Source of the DNA: Sipunculus nudus
Taxonomy: Eukaryota; Annelida; Sipuncula; Golfingiida; Sipunculidae
Reading direction: 5' to 3'
Assembly: GCA_026874595.1 (NCBI GenBank)
Contig: CM049308.1
Span: 91,949,624 to 92,013,623, forward strand
Length of the DNA: 64,000 nucleotides
In this document: piece by piece, positions 62,191 through 64,000 of the stretch
How the letters are laid out: each line of letters opens with the position of its first letter
Position numbering within the stretch: position 1 is the stretch's first letter
Translations under genes and position numbers: made by a program
The notes under the pieces: generated by a model
Databases searched by the model: none
What the model was told of the DNA's origin: nothing
What the model saw: only the letters and a program-made list of their open reading frames with translations

Positions 62191-63049
62191 AGTCGCTCGG
62201 TGCCAAGTTGTTGTTGTGACCTTGTTGCGGATACTCCATTAGCGAACGTTGTGAGAATTTTGAGCGACCTGTCAGCTTTTCAGTTTATTAGATGCTGCAT
62301 GGGTAGCCCAGTTTTGCTCCTCTCCCCCTCCTTTCCCCAAATGATTCATGTTGTTTTAATGAAAGCACAACAGTGCTGTTGAACAGTTGACATTCCATGA
62401 AGCAGATTTCTTTCTTACTATACTCTGAGACTCCAGGGATCATAAATATTTTCAAGAAGACAATCTACACTGAGCAGGAAAAAAAAAACGTTATGTAATT
62501 TCAAACTTTGCATGTTCACACAGATATTGGTAACAGGATGAAGCCTATTTAAAATTTGGTCATGACCTTCTCTTTTGGTGATCTTGACCGTGAATTTGTA
62601 GATCGTCGCTGAAAATTTCTTGTAAAAATTAGATATCTATATGGAAGGATGGATGGATTCCTTAAATTTGGTATGACAATTCAGAGACCTTGGAAAGCTT
62701 GTAATATAATGTATAAACATGATTTTGCTGTGGTCCAGTATGATGCTAATGTGGATACAGTTCAGTGAATCTGGGGATTATTTGTTTGGTCTTAGTCAGT
62801 GTCATGGACACTTTTTGGTTTACTTGTCTCGTTTCACATTTTCTGTCTGAAGGCAAAGCCAACTTCTCCTTGTTCCACTATTGGCAGTTTTACAACTATT
62901 GAACTTATATATGCATGTTATTGTAACTTGTATTACAAAATTCCTCATATTTGTTGGTCCTCTCTGTCTCAATCAGCCTTTGCATTTCCTAGGGCAAAAG
63001 CAGTTCTTAGAGTGGGTTCCTTGTATTTATATCTTCTTTAATGCGCCCA

Positions 63050-63575
63050 TCCATGAGAAGACTTATCATTGTTTTACCCGTCTGTCTGTCTCACGATCTT
63101 TTAACTGTTAGTACGTGTTTCTGTGATAACTTATGGGGGCTTTGATGGATTTTCATAAAACTCATAACTACTAACCAATGGATTATATAAACCGAGTTTG
63201 ATTATTGGCAAAATCCACATATATTTAATTAGGTCAGAGGTCACCAGGCTACTTTGTGGTGTCACCGTGTTAACTTGCCAGTAACATAATGCATTTTGAT
63301 GAAACTCAACAGAAATATTAACAAATACAATATATCACCTAAGTTTGATTCCTGTCAACGTCCAAGCATGTTTAATAAGGTCAGAGGTCACCAGACTTTG
63401 GTGGGGTTGTCATGGGTAACCAAAAATCTGATGGATTTACATGAAACCTCTTATAAAATGAACCAGTAGAGTTTCTCAGCTGAATAACATTCTTGGCAAA
63501 TTCATGCATATTTAAGGAGGTCCGAGGTCACAAGACATGCAACAGACGTATTGTGCACCATTTGCGGTGCTTGTT
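63050..63575 (+). repeat. Tandem ~148-bp units, each with an AGGTCAGAGGTCA motif
   Basis: Three units with TGATGGATTTTCATAAAACT-like, TTGATT..TGGCAAA-like and GGTCAGAGGTCACCAG blocks. The AGGTCA-n-AGGTCA words are at 63231, 63378 and (one change) 63528. Begins after a CGTCTGTCTGTCTC tract and ends GCACCATTTGCGGTGCTTGTT, a GCACC/GGTGC hairpin, so it resembles the other modular repeats. Confidence 0.65.
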
Positions 63576-64000
63576 TTAACTTACGGCTGTAGCCTTTAGA
63601 CATCAGAATGTATCAAAATTGGCTTTATGTGTCTTGTGAGTACCTTATATCAGTGTATCAAATGTGTTACTAGGCAGTCAGACAACAGTTATGATTTAGG
63701 AGGTTCTACATCAAGATAATATGCCATTATATCAAAGTTAACTGTTCATCACTGGTATGGATAGTTGTATTTTTTCAAAAGAGGAACATATGAAGAATTT
63801 GAAGCCTGGAAAATGAGGACCTTGATATAATTTTCCATCAAACCTGCTTTGGTGTTTTTTATGAAATCTTGGTTGTGTTACAAGGGTCAGCTGCCACTAT
63901 GAATATGGATATACTTTCACTATATAGCATGTGGCACCGTCAGTATACGCAGTAATCACATACATGATCCTGGCTGCCTGGCTATTGTTTATTGATTGTA

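Overview
The window is eukaryotic, AT-rich, intron-bearing and dominated by repeats. The one gene I can recognise with confidence is a complete MAX (Myc-associated factor X) gene on the minus strand. It has five coding exons between 10625 and 23080, and all splice junctions can be read directly. The predicted protein has 167 residues: an acidic N-terminus, a bHLH domain, a leucine zipper and a C-terminal acidic/basic tail, all collinear with vertebrate MAX. The protein is clearly metazoan. The repeat style (GTCCGTCCGT-rich interspersed elements, short tandem bodies ending in hairpins, many MITEs) suggests a mollusc, probably a bivalve. That placement is inference, and no species can be named.

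Layout. Bases 1-10600 hold a pogo-like MITE, copies of a modular repeat family (called here the AGCTCAG family), a Harbinger-like MITE and the probable MAX 3'UTR. Bases 10625-23080 are MAX; its large intron 4 is packed with AGCTCAG-family copies and a long periodic array centred on the palindrome GGTGGCGCCACC, and introns 2 and 3 hold a 372-bp tandem duplication, a MITE and a minisatellite touching the exon 4 acceptor. Bases 22500-23450 are the CpG-richer MAX 5' region, with three CACGTG E-boxes. Bases 23.4-64 kb have no gene I can identify. They contain tandem-unit repeats, a hAT-like non-autonomous element, two tRNA-derived SINE copies, a solitary or degraded LTR element with two ~322-bp LTRs, a 379-bp inverted-repeat element with a 9-bp target duplication, nested pogo-like MITEs, a BED zinc-finger fragment of hAT type, the longest AGCTCAG-family copy (2.6 kb), a 17-bp minisatellite, and a 2.8-kb 55-bp minisatellite with visible higher-order structure.

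Most long open frames here are chance frames across repeats or AT microsatellites. The main biological interest lies in the MAX gene structure (a skippable 22-residue exon, in-frame tandem splice donors inside the zipper, E-boxes at its own promoter) and in the modular repeat family, whose hairpin ends are conserved while its internal bodies differ.
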